A stretch of 64,000 nt of DNA. Origin: Phytophthora sp. 'mugwort'. Taxonomy: Eukaryota > Oomycota > Peronosporomycetes > Peronosporales > Peronosporaceae. The stretch lies in the NCBI GenBank assembly GCA_033558025.1, contig JAUCEF010000016.1, positions 3,658,001 through 3,722,000 on the forward strand, in the 5' to 3' direction. The translations under genes were made by a program, and so were the position numbers. This document shows, one piece after another, positions 30,848 to 42,319 of this stretch (positions within the stretch are counted from its first letter, which is position 1; each line of letters starts with the position of its first letter). The notes under the pieces are model-generated. The model was not told the origin of the DNA and made no database searches. It saw only the letters and a list, made by a program, of their open reading frames with translations.

Positions 30848-33382
30848 ATGCTCTACCGACTATTCCTCGTGTTTCTACTATCTGCCAGCCACTTTGACCC
30901 TGCGCAAGCATCAGATTCCTCGTTTGGTATGACGTCGATACTACGTCGTCTTGACAAGACGAGATTGAAGACTCACGCCAACGCCTTAAAACCGTCTCGG
31001 AGACTCGATGATATTTCCGGAGAGCAAGCAAGGGCAGCCGAGAGAGCGAGTGGAGTGGGGGCATTTTTCAGTAAAGCTATTAAGCAAATTCGAGGAGGAA
31101 CCGACGAATTCTACCGAGATCTCGTCACTTCCGCCAAAATCACATTGTGTGAACACGGATTACGTAAAAACTCTATTCGCTTCGTGAATATCAGTGCTGA
31201 AAACGCATACAAAGACGACGACGGTGACTGCGTGAGGCTGTCGGAGTCTCCTTTAGTTGACGAAGACGTCGTGAAGGCCTATACGCAAGGCCAGTGTGAA
31301 GTGATGCCGAACTGCTACTGGGCTCCCATTGAGCACGGAGATATTGGACGTGCGAAGGTGTATGCAGATCTTGACAGTCCCATGAATAAAGACACTGCTG
31401 CTAATATCCTCAAGAATTGGGTAATCGGCATTATCGGCTTCATGGTACCTGGTCTTTTATTCGGAGTGTTGAGTCTTCTTACTATGATTTTCTTCCTGCT
31501 TTGTCGCTGGTGTTGCAACTATTGTGGTGGTCACCAAGCGCGGAAAGAAGGATACACACGAGCGCAGAAGTGGTTACCATTACTATTCTTCCTGTTTTTT
31601 GCTATGGTAATTGCTGTGATATCTACCGCAGCGTTGCTCTACCGCAATTCAATACTAGGATCTGTGGACGAAATCTTTAGCGCGACATCGGGTTTATTAA
31701 AGAATGGCAGTGATTGGGTCGTGAGCATCCGTAATCCTCTCGAAAACGTTCGTGACAAAGTAAACAGCTCCGTAGATCTCGTCATACTCGAGCTCAATGA
31801 CTCCGACTTCATCGAAGCTGGTGTTTACGGCCTCATCGGGAAGCTTCGTGCATTCGGAGACTACTCGGTGAACCGCACGCTACCCGACGGCTGTTCAGTT
31901 GATACCGACCAATCGAATGAGAAATATATCGGGACGAACGGCAATTTATGTCTTCCGTGCGATGTGTGTACGACAATCAGCATGGAAATCGACACGGCTT
32001 CGGATGAAATTGAGACGAAAGCTGAACCAGGTGTCCAACAATTGATAAACGTGCGGTCTCAGCTGAATGACAAGCTCGTCAATGTGGCAGCCTCGGTCCG
32101 CAAAGCCGTCAATTCGAAAGTATTAGTCGCAAACGATCTGATCACTACTTTAAATATCGCACGAGGCAAAGTTGACCACTACAACGACATTTTTCAAACT
32201 TATCGTGACGATCTCGGGATTGAGATCATGAAGCTTTTCTATTTTGCAGGCGGAATCATCATATTGGGCACTGCGGGCATCCTATTCGGTCTGCTACGCA
32301 TCAAATGGCTCGTCAATCTCATGCAAGTAGCGTATTTTTTGGGGTTCATTGTGCTTATTTTTATTTTTATTATCGGTTCTGTCGTATTGGCACTTGGAAT
32401 CGTTCTCGGAGATTCATGTGAAGTGACGCTCATATTCACCACGAACTGGACTGTACCCCTTGGAAATTCCGCACGAGCTGTCGATGCGTGTTTCCAGAAT
32501 GTCTCGTTGCTCGATGTGTTTAATTTATCTTCGCAACTTTCATTCGCCCGGGGTGGGATTAATTTCCCTTCAATTAACGTCAACTCGATGCTCGACTTTT
32601 CAGCTCTGGATAATTTCTCAGCTACAATCGCTACCACAACGGAAACGACATTTGAATTTAGTGAAAATTACTTTGAAGAGGTTGTGACATTTGTAAACAC
32701 ATATGCGTCACAAAACGCATTGTACTGCAAGTTAAACGATGAGTACAAGAAGGAAAACATTCTCCAGCCCTGGATTGATAACGACGAGTCTTCGTCTGAT
32801 ACCCCAGTCAAGTACATTACAAAGCGCTATGAAACTTCGAACGACGATTGTCGTGGAATTCCAGACACTGACTACGGCCAACCATTTGTGTGTACCACCC
32901 GTTCAAACCCTTGCCAGTTCTCGGAGTTTATGGGAGAACAATTTAAAGTTCTCATCAATATGGCCAGCATCAAGAGCAGCGCGCTTGATTTTGTGAACCA
33001 ACTCCAGCAAAACGTTACAGATGTTGTTGAGTTTACTTACGACTTTAAAAGTAACATCACGAATCTTTTGGGCAGAATCGAGAGGATCAAAGAAAACCTC
33101 GAAAATAGCCTTATGAAGTACGTTAGCGACTTTGAGGAGGCCATGTACTGTACGTTCATTGCAGACGGTTTTTTCAGTCTTTATGACGCGATTTGTGCTG
33201 ATATGGTGCCGTCTATCACTATGATCGGGCTCATGTTGCTAGCAATCGGGTTATTCCTGGTTCCTGTCACTATCACCCTCATCATCGGCGTCGAACGACT
33301 CAAGGCACGCAGATTTGGCCCCGTCATGGCGAGTGGGACAAAGCCCATTGGTCAGAAACTCACCAAGTTGTCCACTGATTGA
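30848..33382 (+). CDS. Prominin-like five-pass membrane protein 2
   Basis: Paralogue of the preceding gene, 844 aa from ATG 30848. The preferred start gives a clean signal peptide (MLYRLFLVFLLSASHFDPAQA); an upstream in-frame ATG at 30803 would add 15 residues in front of it. It has the same order: N-domain ending NCYWAPIE, TM1, CRWCCNYCGG loop, TM2, loop with CLPCDVC, TM3, TM4, GDSCEVT, NWTVPLG, large loop, the MKYVSDFEEAMYCTFIADG block, and TM5. Positions and cysteines correspond throughout. The cytosolic tail is longer and differs (ends KLTKLSTD). The many sequons (NGS, NWT, NVS, NLS, NFS, NVT, NIT) fit exposure outside the cell. Divergence between the two copies is considerable, so the tandem duplication is old and both are maintained. 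Confidence 0.85.
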   Translation: MLYRLFLVFLLSASHFDPAQASDSSFGMTSILRRLDKTRLKTHANALKPSRRLDDISGEQARAAERASGVGAFFSKAIKQIRGGTDEFYRDLVTSAKITLCEHGLRKNSIRFVNISAENAYKDDDGDCVRLSESPLVDEDVVKAYTQGQCEVMPNCYWAPIEHGDIGRAKVYADLDSPMNKDTAANILKNWVIGIIGFMVPGLLFGVLSLLTMIFFLLCRWCCNYCGGHQARKEGYTRAQKWLPLLFFLFFAMVIAVISTAALLYRNSILGSVDEIFSATSGLLKNGSDWVVSIRNPLENVRDKVNSSVDLVILELNDSDFIEAGVYGLIGKLRAFGDYSVNRTLPDGCSVDTDQSNEKYIGTNGNLCLPCDVCTTISMEIDTASDEIETKAEPGVQQLINVRSQLNDKLVNVAASVRKAVNSKVLVANDLITTLNIARGKVDHYNDIFQTYRDDLGIEIMKLFYFAGGIIILGTAGILFGLLRIKWLVNLMQVAYFLGFIVLIFIFIIGSVVLALGIVLGDSCEVTLIFTTNWTVPLGNSARAVDACFQNVSLLDVFNLSSQLSFARGGINFPSINVNSMLDFSALDNFSATIATTTETTFEFSENYFEEVVTFVNTYASQNALYCKLNDEYKKENILQPWIDNDESSSDTPVKYITKRYETSNDDCRGIPDTDYGQPFVCTTRSNPCQFSEFMGEQFKVLINMASIKSSALDFVNQLQQNVTDVVEFTYDFKSNITNLLGRIERIKENLENSLMKYVSDFEEAMYCTFIADGFFSLYDAICADMVPSITMIGLMLLAIGLFLVPVTITLIIGVERLKARRFGPVMASGTKPIGQKLTKLSTD

Positions 33383-34054
33383 GTATACGCACCCAGCTAC
33401 CGTGCTGCTTTCACCCTCGTGGCGATGTTAATACCACAAACTTTGTTTTACTATGTTGTTCTACGGTTTCCGATATGGTGAACGTGATCACCAGCACGTT
33501 CCCGGCTACGGTTTCCAGCCAGGACTGCCGTCATCGAGGAGGCTGTCAGCCCGACGCTACCGTGGCCATTCTGTCGGAGCCTGTGTAGTGAGTGCACAGC
33601 CTTGTTGTGTAACTTCGTGATTGAGCCTGTGGTCACCAAGGCGAGCAATTGGGAGTGGTGCCGAAGATTGGTCAAGTGATTGCACTGGAGGTCCTATCTT
33701 TTGTGGATTGAAGAGACCTACTCTATCGACGATCAGGTGGCTTTGGGCTGAATAATAACTTCGTGCCGGGGTGTCGCTACGTGGCTGTACAATATTTACC
33801 CAGATTATTTTGTTAAATGTGACGGACGTTGATGCTGACGCAGTTCGTGCACCCAGACAGTTTTGTTATTCCGTCAATAGTTAAGAAAAAAACAGAATAG
33901 TACCCGAACAGTTTAAGTCTTTTCCAAATTGTTTTTACTTAAGTACTCTTTTTTCTGTGCAGTCAACAAGCAGCTAAGCTAACAAAATACGCCAAGCCTT
34001 TCTGCTTGCGTTAATGAGCTCTCGTTCATCTCTACTACGAAATCCTGGCTCTGT
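33383..34054. other. Intergenic between prominin-like gene 2 and 2-OGDH
   Basis: It contains the 3' flanks of two convergent genes. Short ORFs on both strands have no domain. A run of A (33890-33898) and T-rich sequence lie near the 2-OGDH stop codon. Confidence 0.6.
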
Positions 34055-37000
34055 TTACAACTTGAAGGCCTTCTTGATGATGCGGTCTTGCTCGATCTGA
34101 TGCACGGCATTGTAGCCCGTAGCGGGAGCGGCAGCGGGGGCGCGGCCAACATACGTGGGTCGACGAGAGTCGCTGTTAAGCTGCGCGAGCGCCGTCTCAA
34201 TGCGCGGTGACACGTACGTCCAGAAGCCCATATTGAGCGGCTCTTCCTGCACCCATTTAATGTCGGCATTAGGATAGCGAGCGGCCTGCTCCGCCACCTT
34301 ATCGAACGGGAATGGAGCGATCTGCTCCACACGCACAATAGCCACATCCTTAATGTCCTTCTCCTCACGTTCCTGGGCCAGTTCGTAGTAAATTTTACCC
34401 GAGCAGAAGAGCACACGCTTCACCTTGCTATCGTCAACCAATTTCTCCGGCGTAACTTCCGGAATAAGTCGATGGAACTGAGTACCCTCAGCCATATCTT
34501 CAAGCTTGGATGAAGCTTGACGCAGACGTAGAAGATGCTTGGGTTGCACCGAGATCAGCGGTTTACGGAAGTCACGATGGATCTGGCGACGCAGCACGTG
34601 GAAATACTGTGCAGGAGTCGAACAGTAGACAACTTGCCAGTTCGTGTGCTGAATCTGCATACGGTTCTCCTCGTCCATGAGTGGTACCACATTCGGGTCA
34701 TCATCTGAGCTCTGTAAGTAGCGTTCTACACGACACGAGGAGTGTTCAGCACCCTGACCTTCGTAGCCGTGTGGTAACAACATCACCAGGCCGGACTGAC
34801 GCATCCACTTGTCTTCACCCGCGCTTAAGAATTGGTCAATCATAATCTGAGCACCATTAGCGAAATCACCAAATTGAGCCTCCCACATGACAAGAGCATT
34901 CGGGTTCTCCAGCGAATAACCGAGCTCAAAACCCAGCACACCAAACTCAGAAAGCGAACTGTTCGACGCCACAAACTCAGCCTGAGTATCTGGAACGACA
35001 TCGCCACCCGGGGGCGTCTTGTACTCCAATGGAGCCGACGGAATCGTCTTCGTGGCCAAATGATTCAGTGGTGCGTACTCTTCATTAGTGTCTTGGTCGT
35101 GTAGAACGGCGTGACGATGACTGAAAGTGCCACGCTCCACATCTTGACCACTGATACGTACGTGGTTGCCCTCGAGCAGCAGCGTTCCCCAAGCCAAAGC
35201 CTCAGCTGTACCCCAGTCGATACCCTCACCCGACTCAATCGTGTTCTTCTTGGCCGTCATGATGCGGTCCAACTGGCGGTTGACCTTGAAGCCCTCATTG
35301 ACTATACTGATCTTCTCGCCGACGTGTTTAAGCACATTCATGTGGACACCTGTGGGACGAATACGCGACTGTTGATTGGGGCTCTTAAACGAGTCCCAGC
35401 GGTTAGCGAGCCAGTCGCTCTTCTTGGTGTCCTCCCATTTCTCTGTCTCCTCGAACGTTGTCTGGAAAAAGTTCCAGACCTTCGACACGACGGCATCACA
35501 CTCCTCCTTAGTAGCAGTTCCGGCCGCCACCTGCTGATCAATGTACGTGTCAAGCACCGACTTCATATGACCAATCTTCTTGTACATAAGTGGTTGTGTG
35601 AAGAACGGATTGTCCACCTCATTGTGACCGAAGCGACGGTAACACGTCAGATTGATAATCACATCCGAGCGCCACTTCTGGCGCCATTCTGCAGCAAACT
35701 CAAACACCTTGACAACTGAAACTGGATCATCACCATTCACGTGCAAAATAGGCACATCCATGGCCTTGCCGAGATCCGTACAGTACTGCGACGAGCGTGA
35801 GTTCTTGGGGTCCGTTGTGAAGCCAATCTGGTTGTTCACTACCACGTGCACAGTACCGCCCGTGTCGTAATTGTCCAGACCAGACAGATGCATCGTCTCA
35901 TAGACAACACCCTGGCCACTAAAGGCAGCGTCACCGTGTAACAGCAATGGCATCACCTTCTTCTCGGCTTCCTCGTCATTGCCCAGATAAAATTGTTTGG
36001 CACGCACTTTGCCCACTACCACGGGGTCAACAGCTTCCAAATGCGACGGGTTGGCCACTAACGAGAGGTGAACCTGTCGGCCATCCGGATAAGCGCGGTC
36101 ATATGACGTACCCAAATGATACTTAACATCACCCGAATTCGACCAGTCCTCCACATCCGGTTCACTATACGACTCGACGTCAATGTGCGTGCCCTGGAAT
36201 TCCTTAAAGATTTGTTGGATCGGCTTACGGATAACGTTCGATAGCACGTTGAGACGGCCACGATGAGGCATGCCGATCACCAAATGTTCCATGCCGAGTT
36301 GAGTACCGCGGTCAATCATAAATTTGAGACCAGGAATCAGACTTTCGGCACCATCCAGACCGAAACGCTTGGTCGTGTTGTACTTGTTGCCTAGGAAACG
36401 TTCAAAAACCACGGAGAAAGCCAAACGTTCCAGGATATGCATCTTCTTTTCCTTCGACTCTTCGTCCTTCACCAGGTGCTCCATCTTGGCGCGGATCCAA
36501 TTGCACTGTTCACGGTCCAGTATATGCATGTATTGCTAAAATAAAAGGGAAAAATAAGTAAGAGTATGAAAAAATGGGTCAAAAAACTTTTGCAAAACCT
36601 TTTTGGCCATGGTGTGGCCAAGCACTCACCACTCCAATAGCGCTGCAGTATGTCTCCTTAAGACGCTGAATGATCTGGCCGAGCGTCATGTTGTTCGTGC
36701 CATCGGCCAGTTCCTCTAGGAAGCCAGAAACACCCGACGAACTGCAGCAAATGAAAATCAGTAAAAATAAATTAATCACAGATTTCGACAATTTTTTTTT
36801 CACACATGGTGGCAAAAGCTAAAATACACAAGTGAAATACGCACAAATTCTTGGGAATTGCAATGACACGGTCCAGATCCTTCTCCGAGAAGCCATACAT
36901 CTGGATGTCCAGCTCCGGCAGCGGCGGACGTTCTTGCAGACCCAGTGGGTCGAGGTTCGCCGCCTCGTGGCCGCGTACCTGGTAGGCGCGGATGAGGTAG

Positions 37001-37538
37001 CTCAGACCCAGCGCGTCATTGTGGTCGGTGGACGAGGCCGCGGCGCCGCCTACGGAACGCACGGGCGTCACGCCCTGTTGGATGGTAGGCGGCGGAATGA
37101 AGGCCTCGCCGGGCACGCTGCCACTCTCGACCTGGCGGAAGTACACGTCCCACGACTTGTGCACACTATATAGCCAAAAGTGTATAGTGTTAGTGTGACA
37201 AAAGTGTGACAAAAGTGTATAGTCATTTCATAATGCGTGGCAAAAATGCCACAAAAAATGGATCTTTGCCAGCTCGAAACATTTTAGAAACGATAGAATG
37301 GCAAAGTGATGACGCACCTCTTGTGGTCGCTCTTCCAGCTTGAGTACATCTCCTCCACGTAAGCATTGTTGTTGCCCGTCATGAAGGTCTCGCTCGGGTG
37401 CGGCGTGGATGAAAAGGCGCGCGACCAGCGGGCCGCAACGTCTGTGTGGGCGCTCACGCGCGAGGGGGCCACGCGTGCGGACATCACACTGGCGCGCACG
37501 CTGCGACGTACGGCCTTAGCGAGCCACTGCTGCGTCAT
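34055..37538 (-). CDS. OGDH: 2-oxoglutarate dehydrogenase E1 component, mitochondrial (four exons)
   Basis: E1 of the TCA-cycle 2-oxoglutarate dehydrogenase complex; it decarboxylates 2-oxoglutarate with thiamine diphosphate. Exons on the minus strand: 37538-37318, 37165-36845, 36741-36630, 36535-34055, joined by GT-AG introns of 152, 103 and 94 nt. The joints give SDHK-S-VHKSW, IPKN-F-SSG and AIGV-QYMHIL in frame, about 1044 aa, the usual family length. The N-terminus (MTQQWLAKAVRRSVRASVMS) is an Arg/Ser-rich mitochondrial presequence, which supports this ATG over in-frame ones further up. Family blocks seen include YMHILDREQCNWI, HRGRLNVL, GDAAFSGQGVVYET and NNQIGFTT (ThDP/Mg region), RRFGHNEVD, LPHGYEGQGAEHSS, and the C-terminal WVQEEPLNMG with KAFKL at the end. 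Splice sites are inferred from frame and consensus, not transcripts. Confidence 0.93.
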
Positions 37539-37578
37539 CTTGATTGGGAGAGGTGTCGCTCGCGCTCCTTGGGCCGCA

Positions 37579-37594
37579 GATGGGAAACTGAGGC
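37579..37594 (-). promoter_or_regulatory. Possible initiator of the 2-OGDH gene
   Basis: The minus strand reads CCTCAGTTTCCCATCT about 41-56 nt upstream of the ATG. TCAGTTT fits the YCAnTYY initiator only loosely. Confidence 0.35.
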
Positions 37595-38397
37595 TGAGGT
37601 CAGTCGCGCAGTAGGTGACCTTGGATCTGACTTGCGAATGCTGTATGATAGTGTGAAGGGATGTCATAGCTATGAAACGGCGAGTTAATATTCTCACCCC
37701 GCCCTGTTTAAACTTAAGCTGCGATCGAGCGAGAGCCACACAGTGGAAAAGGGCCGGTTTTTGGCCTTAGGTGGCAACTTGAACTTTGAGGCCTTTTGTG
37801 CATTCGCCCCGCAATAGACGGAGCTGTTCGGTCAGTGAGAACACGGCGTCGGTGAGCTTCGGTACCCTACGAAAGTTGGGCTTGACCGTGCGGACGGAAA
37901 TGTAAGAAGCAGAGGGAAGAAGAGCAAGATTTATAGGCGTGTGGATCGCCGGGATCGAAATAGCCCAGTTTTTATGCAAGCCGCAATGGTTTAACAACCG
38001 TGTCTTGGGTTCAGTATGCCCCATAGTTCCACCAAGACGATGTGCCTCAACCGGCGATGGGTGGCGAGGGTCCCCATGGCGGTCTCCTCTCGAAAACGTC
38101 CCCCAGACCGCAAAACGCAATGTCCGCCGAACTGTGACACGGGCATGTCACAATCAGCGAAGAAACTGGTGATCGATCTGTAGCTTCAAATGGAGACAAC
38201 CGCACTGTTCGATCAAAGCAACTCATCCGACTTGAGTTTTTCACTTTCTTTTCATTTCTCAACGTTTTCTAAGTTGTTTGCTGCATCGGACGGACCGGCT
38301 TTCTGAAGTTTTTACACTTCAACGTCAACGGGGAGATGCTCTGCAATGGGTGTCTTAAGCGTAGTACAGTATCTGTCTGACATGCAATTTGGTATGT
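37595..38397. other. Region between 2-OGDH and the GH5 gene
   Basis: A minus-strand ORF (37767-38120, 117 aa) ends in VFSLTEQLRLLRGECTKGLK. It has no recognised domain and a TATAAAT string (about 37930) lies inside it. It could be a small gene, an exon or chance; I do not call it a gene. Nothing else is recognised. Confidence 0.4.
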
Positions 38398-39648
38398 CTA
38401 CTTGCCGCGTAGAATTCTATTAAGTCGGTCGTCGGCGAGGAGTTTCTGCAGAGACCAGTCTCCCACGTCGCTGTTACTACTTGCTGATGCCTTCCACGTC
38501 CACAGCGTCCAGCCGCCTTCAGCCGCATCGTGCACCTTGAGCTGCTCCATCGCGAACGTGTAGAACATGTCGGGATTAGTGCGGTGCATGTTCGACGCCG
38601 TGGCCATGCTCCACTCGCCAATGAACAGGCGATTATGACCTGGACGAGCGTTCCACTTGTCCACGCGCCCCTTGTATTCGTGTTTGACAGCCACGTTCAC
38701 CACTTGATCGTCCGGTGTGTGCTCGTATCCCCAGATGAAATACGGATGCCATTCGACCCAGACGTTCGTAAATTCGGGTGCCTCCATAAAGCCCACCATC
38801 TCGTCGGGGCTTTGTTTCTGTAGCATCGGCATGACGCTGAGCACACAATTGCTCCCTGTCGAACGCACCAGGTGATACGCGTCCTTGTAGTACTGATAGA
38901 GTACCTTCTCATCCGTACTACCGTTAGGCTCATTGAGCAGACCGATCCCGAGGAAAGCTTCGTCGTGAAGATACCGTTCAGCGAGGAATCGTGCCACTTC
39001 AATAGTGTTAGCCACGTTCTCCGTGTATTGGCTCCAGAACGAGTGTCCCGGACTTGCAGGCGAAGAATGATCAGCACCGTTCTGCGAGCCTTTGGCAGCA
39101 TGTAAGCTGATCAGCACTGCGACGTTGTGCTTCTTGGCCCAATATCTGATGAGCTTGTCCAAGTGCACGATTGCTCCTCGTGTATAGGCTTGCCACTCGT
39201 GTTGGTGGGTTGGGTCGTGGTTATCATAGCCAAGGATCCAGAAACCCAGCGGGACTCGAACAGTGTTGAGCCCTGCCGCTGCGATCTGTGCGATGTCGTC
39301 TTCCGAGATGAAAGTAGCGTGGTGGTCTCCCATCTTGGCACGGATGTTGTCTGGACTCGAAGCTTTCGTGATCGCTGTGTACTCTCCGGCGTTGGCAAAA
39401 CGGTCCTCGACTCCTTGCCAGAAAGCTGCTTCTGCTGTCATCCAGTGTTCGGCTACCAGCCATCCGCCCAGGTTAACACCGCGACTTTGGACTAAGCCAT
39501 TGCGAATGGCCCTTTGCACGTGGATAAACACAGCTGGAGTTTCGATTTGAGTAGTTTCGTTACTTGATGAGCCGATGTTAGCCGAACAAAATGCCACCAA
39601 TGCGGTCAGCGTAGCAAGAACAACGCAAAGGTGACGCTGGGGTTGCAT
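38398..39648 (-). CDS. Secreted exo-1,3-beta-glucanase, glycoside hydrolase family 5
   Basis: 416-aa secreted glucan 1,3-beta-glucosidase that would hydrolyse beta-1,3-glucan, the main oomycete wall polymer, or host callose. Signal peptide 1-23. The catalytic (beta/alpha)8 domain spans 55-412 and starts with the GH5_9-type RGVNLGGWLVAEHWM (56-70). Further blocks are LNTVRVPLGFWIL, VLISLHAAKGSQNG, acid/base Glu240 in GIGLLNEPN, HPYF (301-304) and nucleophile Glu345 in FIGEWSMAT, then WTLWTWKAS. All expected catalytic residues are present and the length is normal. It is a single exon. It lies on the same strand as 2-OGDH with about 0.86 kb between, so it is transcribed separately. Self-wall remodelling is more likely than attack on the host, but both are possible. 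Confidence 0.93.
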   Translation of the reverse strand: MQPQRHLCVVLATLTALVAFCSANIGSSSNETTQIETPAVFIHVQRAIRNGLVQSRGVNLGGWLVAEHWMTAEAAFWQGVEDRFANAGEYTAITKASSPDNIRAKMGDHHATFISEDDIAQIAAAGLNTVRVPLGFWILGYDNHDPTHQHEWQAYTRGAIVHLDKLIRYWAKKHNVAVLISLHAAKGSQNGADHSSPASPGHSFWSQYTENVANTIEVARFLAERYLHDEAFLGIGLLNEPNGSTDEKVLYQYYKDAYHLVRSTGSNCVLSVMPMLQKQSPDEMVGFMEAPEFTNVWVEWHPYFIWGYEHTPDDQVVNVAVKHEYKGRVDKWNARPGHNRLFIGEWSMATASNMHRTNPDMFYTFAMEQLKVHDAAEGGWTLWTWKASASSNSDVGDWSLQKLLADDRLNRILRGK

Positions 39649-40640
39649 CTTGGATTGGCGGGAGACGCAAATTAAAGTAAACTCTCGCTTGAACGTCGAA
39701 ATTAGTTATGAGAAACTGTTCTGAGGCAGAAAAATCAAACATAATGATGTGGGGCGGCTTGACCTTCGATGTGAATGTAGCGCTAGGACGAATGAAGACG
39801 AGTTCCATGTAATCAGAAAATGCATTGGCTGCCAGGTCGTCGCTGATTTGGCAATTGTATTTAATGTTACTCTGTTCGTGTTGACTGAAGCCTACACGTC
39901 GTCATTATTCACTTTCGTAACGAACGTATGGCGTGCGCTCGACGTTATCAGGCTGCTTTCTCCAGCAACGACACAGAGCGTTGCACAGTCGTGCTGTCGA
40001 CGGTGCGACCATTGTACGATTTTCTCAAACTGCGACTCCTTGCACTACTTACTACGTATTATAATGCCACAAATGGCGTAAGACGGCCTACCTTTCTCTT
40101 GAGGTTAATCTCGTTCGATGATGAGGCAGATAACGACAGGGTTCATTTTGGATTTTTTTTTCTACTGGAGTTGACTTATGCTGCTGCATTATCGACAATA
40201 ACTCCTAAGGATTGAGGGGGGAGGGTGAATGCTCTATATACACGAAAGGCTTGCCATAATCTGAATTCCCACATTGCTGTCGTAGGCATGACAATGTAAT
40301 CGGCAATTTGCTGCACCTTATGATTTGATATTATTCACCGCCGCGAAAATCTTGTAACTTACCCAAATAGGGTATCCAGACAGGTACTTATTATCTAAAT
40401 GTCAACAGTTTTAAGAAGATTGGGTGCTGAAAACGGATATTTATCAAAGTGTATTTTTAACGTTATATTTAATTACGTGTTTTTTTCGTTTCACGTGCTC
40501 CTACGTGTTCCTATCCCAACATTCGTTATTTGTCTTCACTCAGTGCTAGTTATCGGTCTTCTTCATCGATGGCATCTTGGGGGGGGGGGTTGACCACTCT
40601 GCTATTTCCATCGTAAAACGTTTCATGGCTAGTATGCGTG
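39649..40640. other. Upstream of the GH5 gene, gene-free
   Basis: No domain-bearing ORF. A poly-G tract lies at 40580-40589. The GH5 promoter should lie at 39649-39800, but I see no clear initiator. Confidence 0.5.
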
Positions 40641-41930
40641 CCCAAAGGTCACACTGGAGACAAGAAGGTAGTTCTGTTGGGGCTTGTTTGCAAAGAAATC
40701 GTAGATTTCCAGTCAAACACAACGAATGCGTTAAGTGTTTCACCTTGTACCTTGTAGGGGTGATCCGTCAGAGCACACGAACAGAAAGTGCTGGATCTTC
40801 ATCGCCAAAAAGCAAGGTGTATGAGCTGGAGCTGGTGCCAGCTTAATTTTACACTTGGAGAAGGCCTCAGTTGTATGGAAAAGAGGAAAATATTGCGACT
40901 CATACTTGCACTCACGGGCACTGCACCCGACCCACGTGCTATCCGTATGAATGCGAGTATTGGTGGTCAACTTGGTGATATTCAAGTCGTTTCATCCCGA
41001 ATAGTACGAAATGTAGTCAATGAAAATAAAAATACTAACACACCCAGCGTTCCATTCGCAACAACTTTGTCCCCCCCCCCCCCCGGGCTACCATTTTGCG
41101 TGATTTGAATTGGCGTACCAGGTATCAAATTAATAAATGGCGCCATACGACCAAATTTTGAATCTGGAAGATCCATCAGCACGTCAATTTCTGGTCGGCT
41201 AAGATACTGCAATGCCCCATTACATAGCGACTATCTGAATGGGATAGTTATCTCCCGTCAATGTTGTTGCTGCTTTCACAATGAATTGATTGTTAATTGC
41301 GACTCGTGCCGCGTTTCAGGACCTGCAAAGACGCACTGTTGCTGCGTTACCTCTCTTAAAAATTGGTCCTGTAGTGCTGGCAGACATTTCAGGCACCAAA
41401 CAACTGTTGATGATATCGACAAACACCTAGTCCATGCTCCAAGTTAAGCCACTCTACACCATGGCACGGCGTTATTCACACCGTCAACAATCAAATTCAA
41501 AATGTGAACGCTGGAATTCAATGATCTTTACAAAATGATATCTGTACATCATTTTCCCCATTCTGGATCAGCACGAAATCGCACTGATTCTTCCAATATA
41601 AGACTGCCCCAACCGTTTTCCAGAGCTCAAATGCTGCAATATCAACCGAGCTAATTTTTTTCTTTTCCTTAGGATTAATAAAAAGAGGTATGCGCCAACC
41701 GTGGGAAGCTGGAGAAAATCGCCTGTCAATAAAATATGAACATCTCCGAAAGGAACATTCATGCTTTTTACTTCCGTAACAATCGATCCAGCTCTGCAAA
41801 CTCCAATTTCTTAATCGTCAACACTTCATCCACAACGGAAATATCCATGTTCTCTAATCTACTAGCCAAAGTACTACCCCCAATAATCGTTGTAGCTTTT
41901 CCTGTCAGAGCTGTTTTTACGATGCTAGAC
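40640..41930 (-). pseudogene. Decayed PIF1-like helicase (Helitron or related)
   Basis: Read on the minus strand from 41930 down: ALTGKATTIIGGSTLASRLE and ISVVDEVLTIKKLEFAELD (41800-41915), corresponding to the region before and at the PIF1 DE box. Then VPFGDVHILLTGDFLQLPTV (about 41700-41765), a hallmark PIF1 GDFLQLP motif. Then DLPDSKFGRMAPFINLIPGT with PIQITQN and VANGTLGVL (41060-41180), the C-terminal PIF1 block, and FSKCKIKLAPAPA (about 40830). The Walker A site was not found. Stops, frameshifts and a poly-C tract inside (41071-41084) show it is dead. PIF1-type helicases are part of Helitrons, but no Rep domain is visible, so the element type is inferred. Confidence 0.75.
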
Positions 41931-42319
41931 CGGTGCCCCCCCCCCCTCCCGGCAGCTGCAGCACAATGCTTCTACGGCTTCAGAGACTCTTCTCTTTCCT
42001 GTCCCACCCTTCACCGCCCAAAACTATTCACAGTTGCTCGTCTCGAAAGATTCGCAGTGATGCCGAAAAATAGTTAATTTTATAATGTATTCGCGTATAT
42101 ATACATAATTATGTATTTTATTCGACCAATTTATTCTGCAATTATTTTTAAATTCAAATATGGCGGCAACCGCTCAAAGCCAGCCACCGAGACCGCGCTC
42201 GTAACCAGTCGTTCAGCCCGTGCCGTCGACACCCACCGCGGGTTACTGAAGCATCACAAAGAAGCCAGCTCTCATTCTACTATTTCCTCAAGCCCACACT
42301 CACTATTGCCTCCTCAACC
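41931..42319. other. Spacer between the PIF1 and hAT remnants
   Basis: A poly-C tract lies at 41937-41947. The AT-rich part around 42090-42160 may include the left end of the hAT element. No gene. Confidence 0.4.

Noticed and set aside
34832..35719. ORFs of 90 and 202 aa on the plus strand opposite 2-OGDH exon 4
   Set aside because: Antisense shadows of a conserved gene; no domain.
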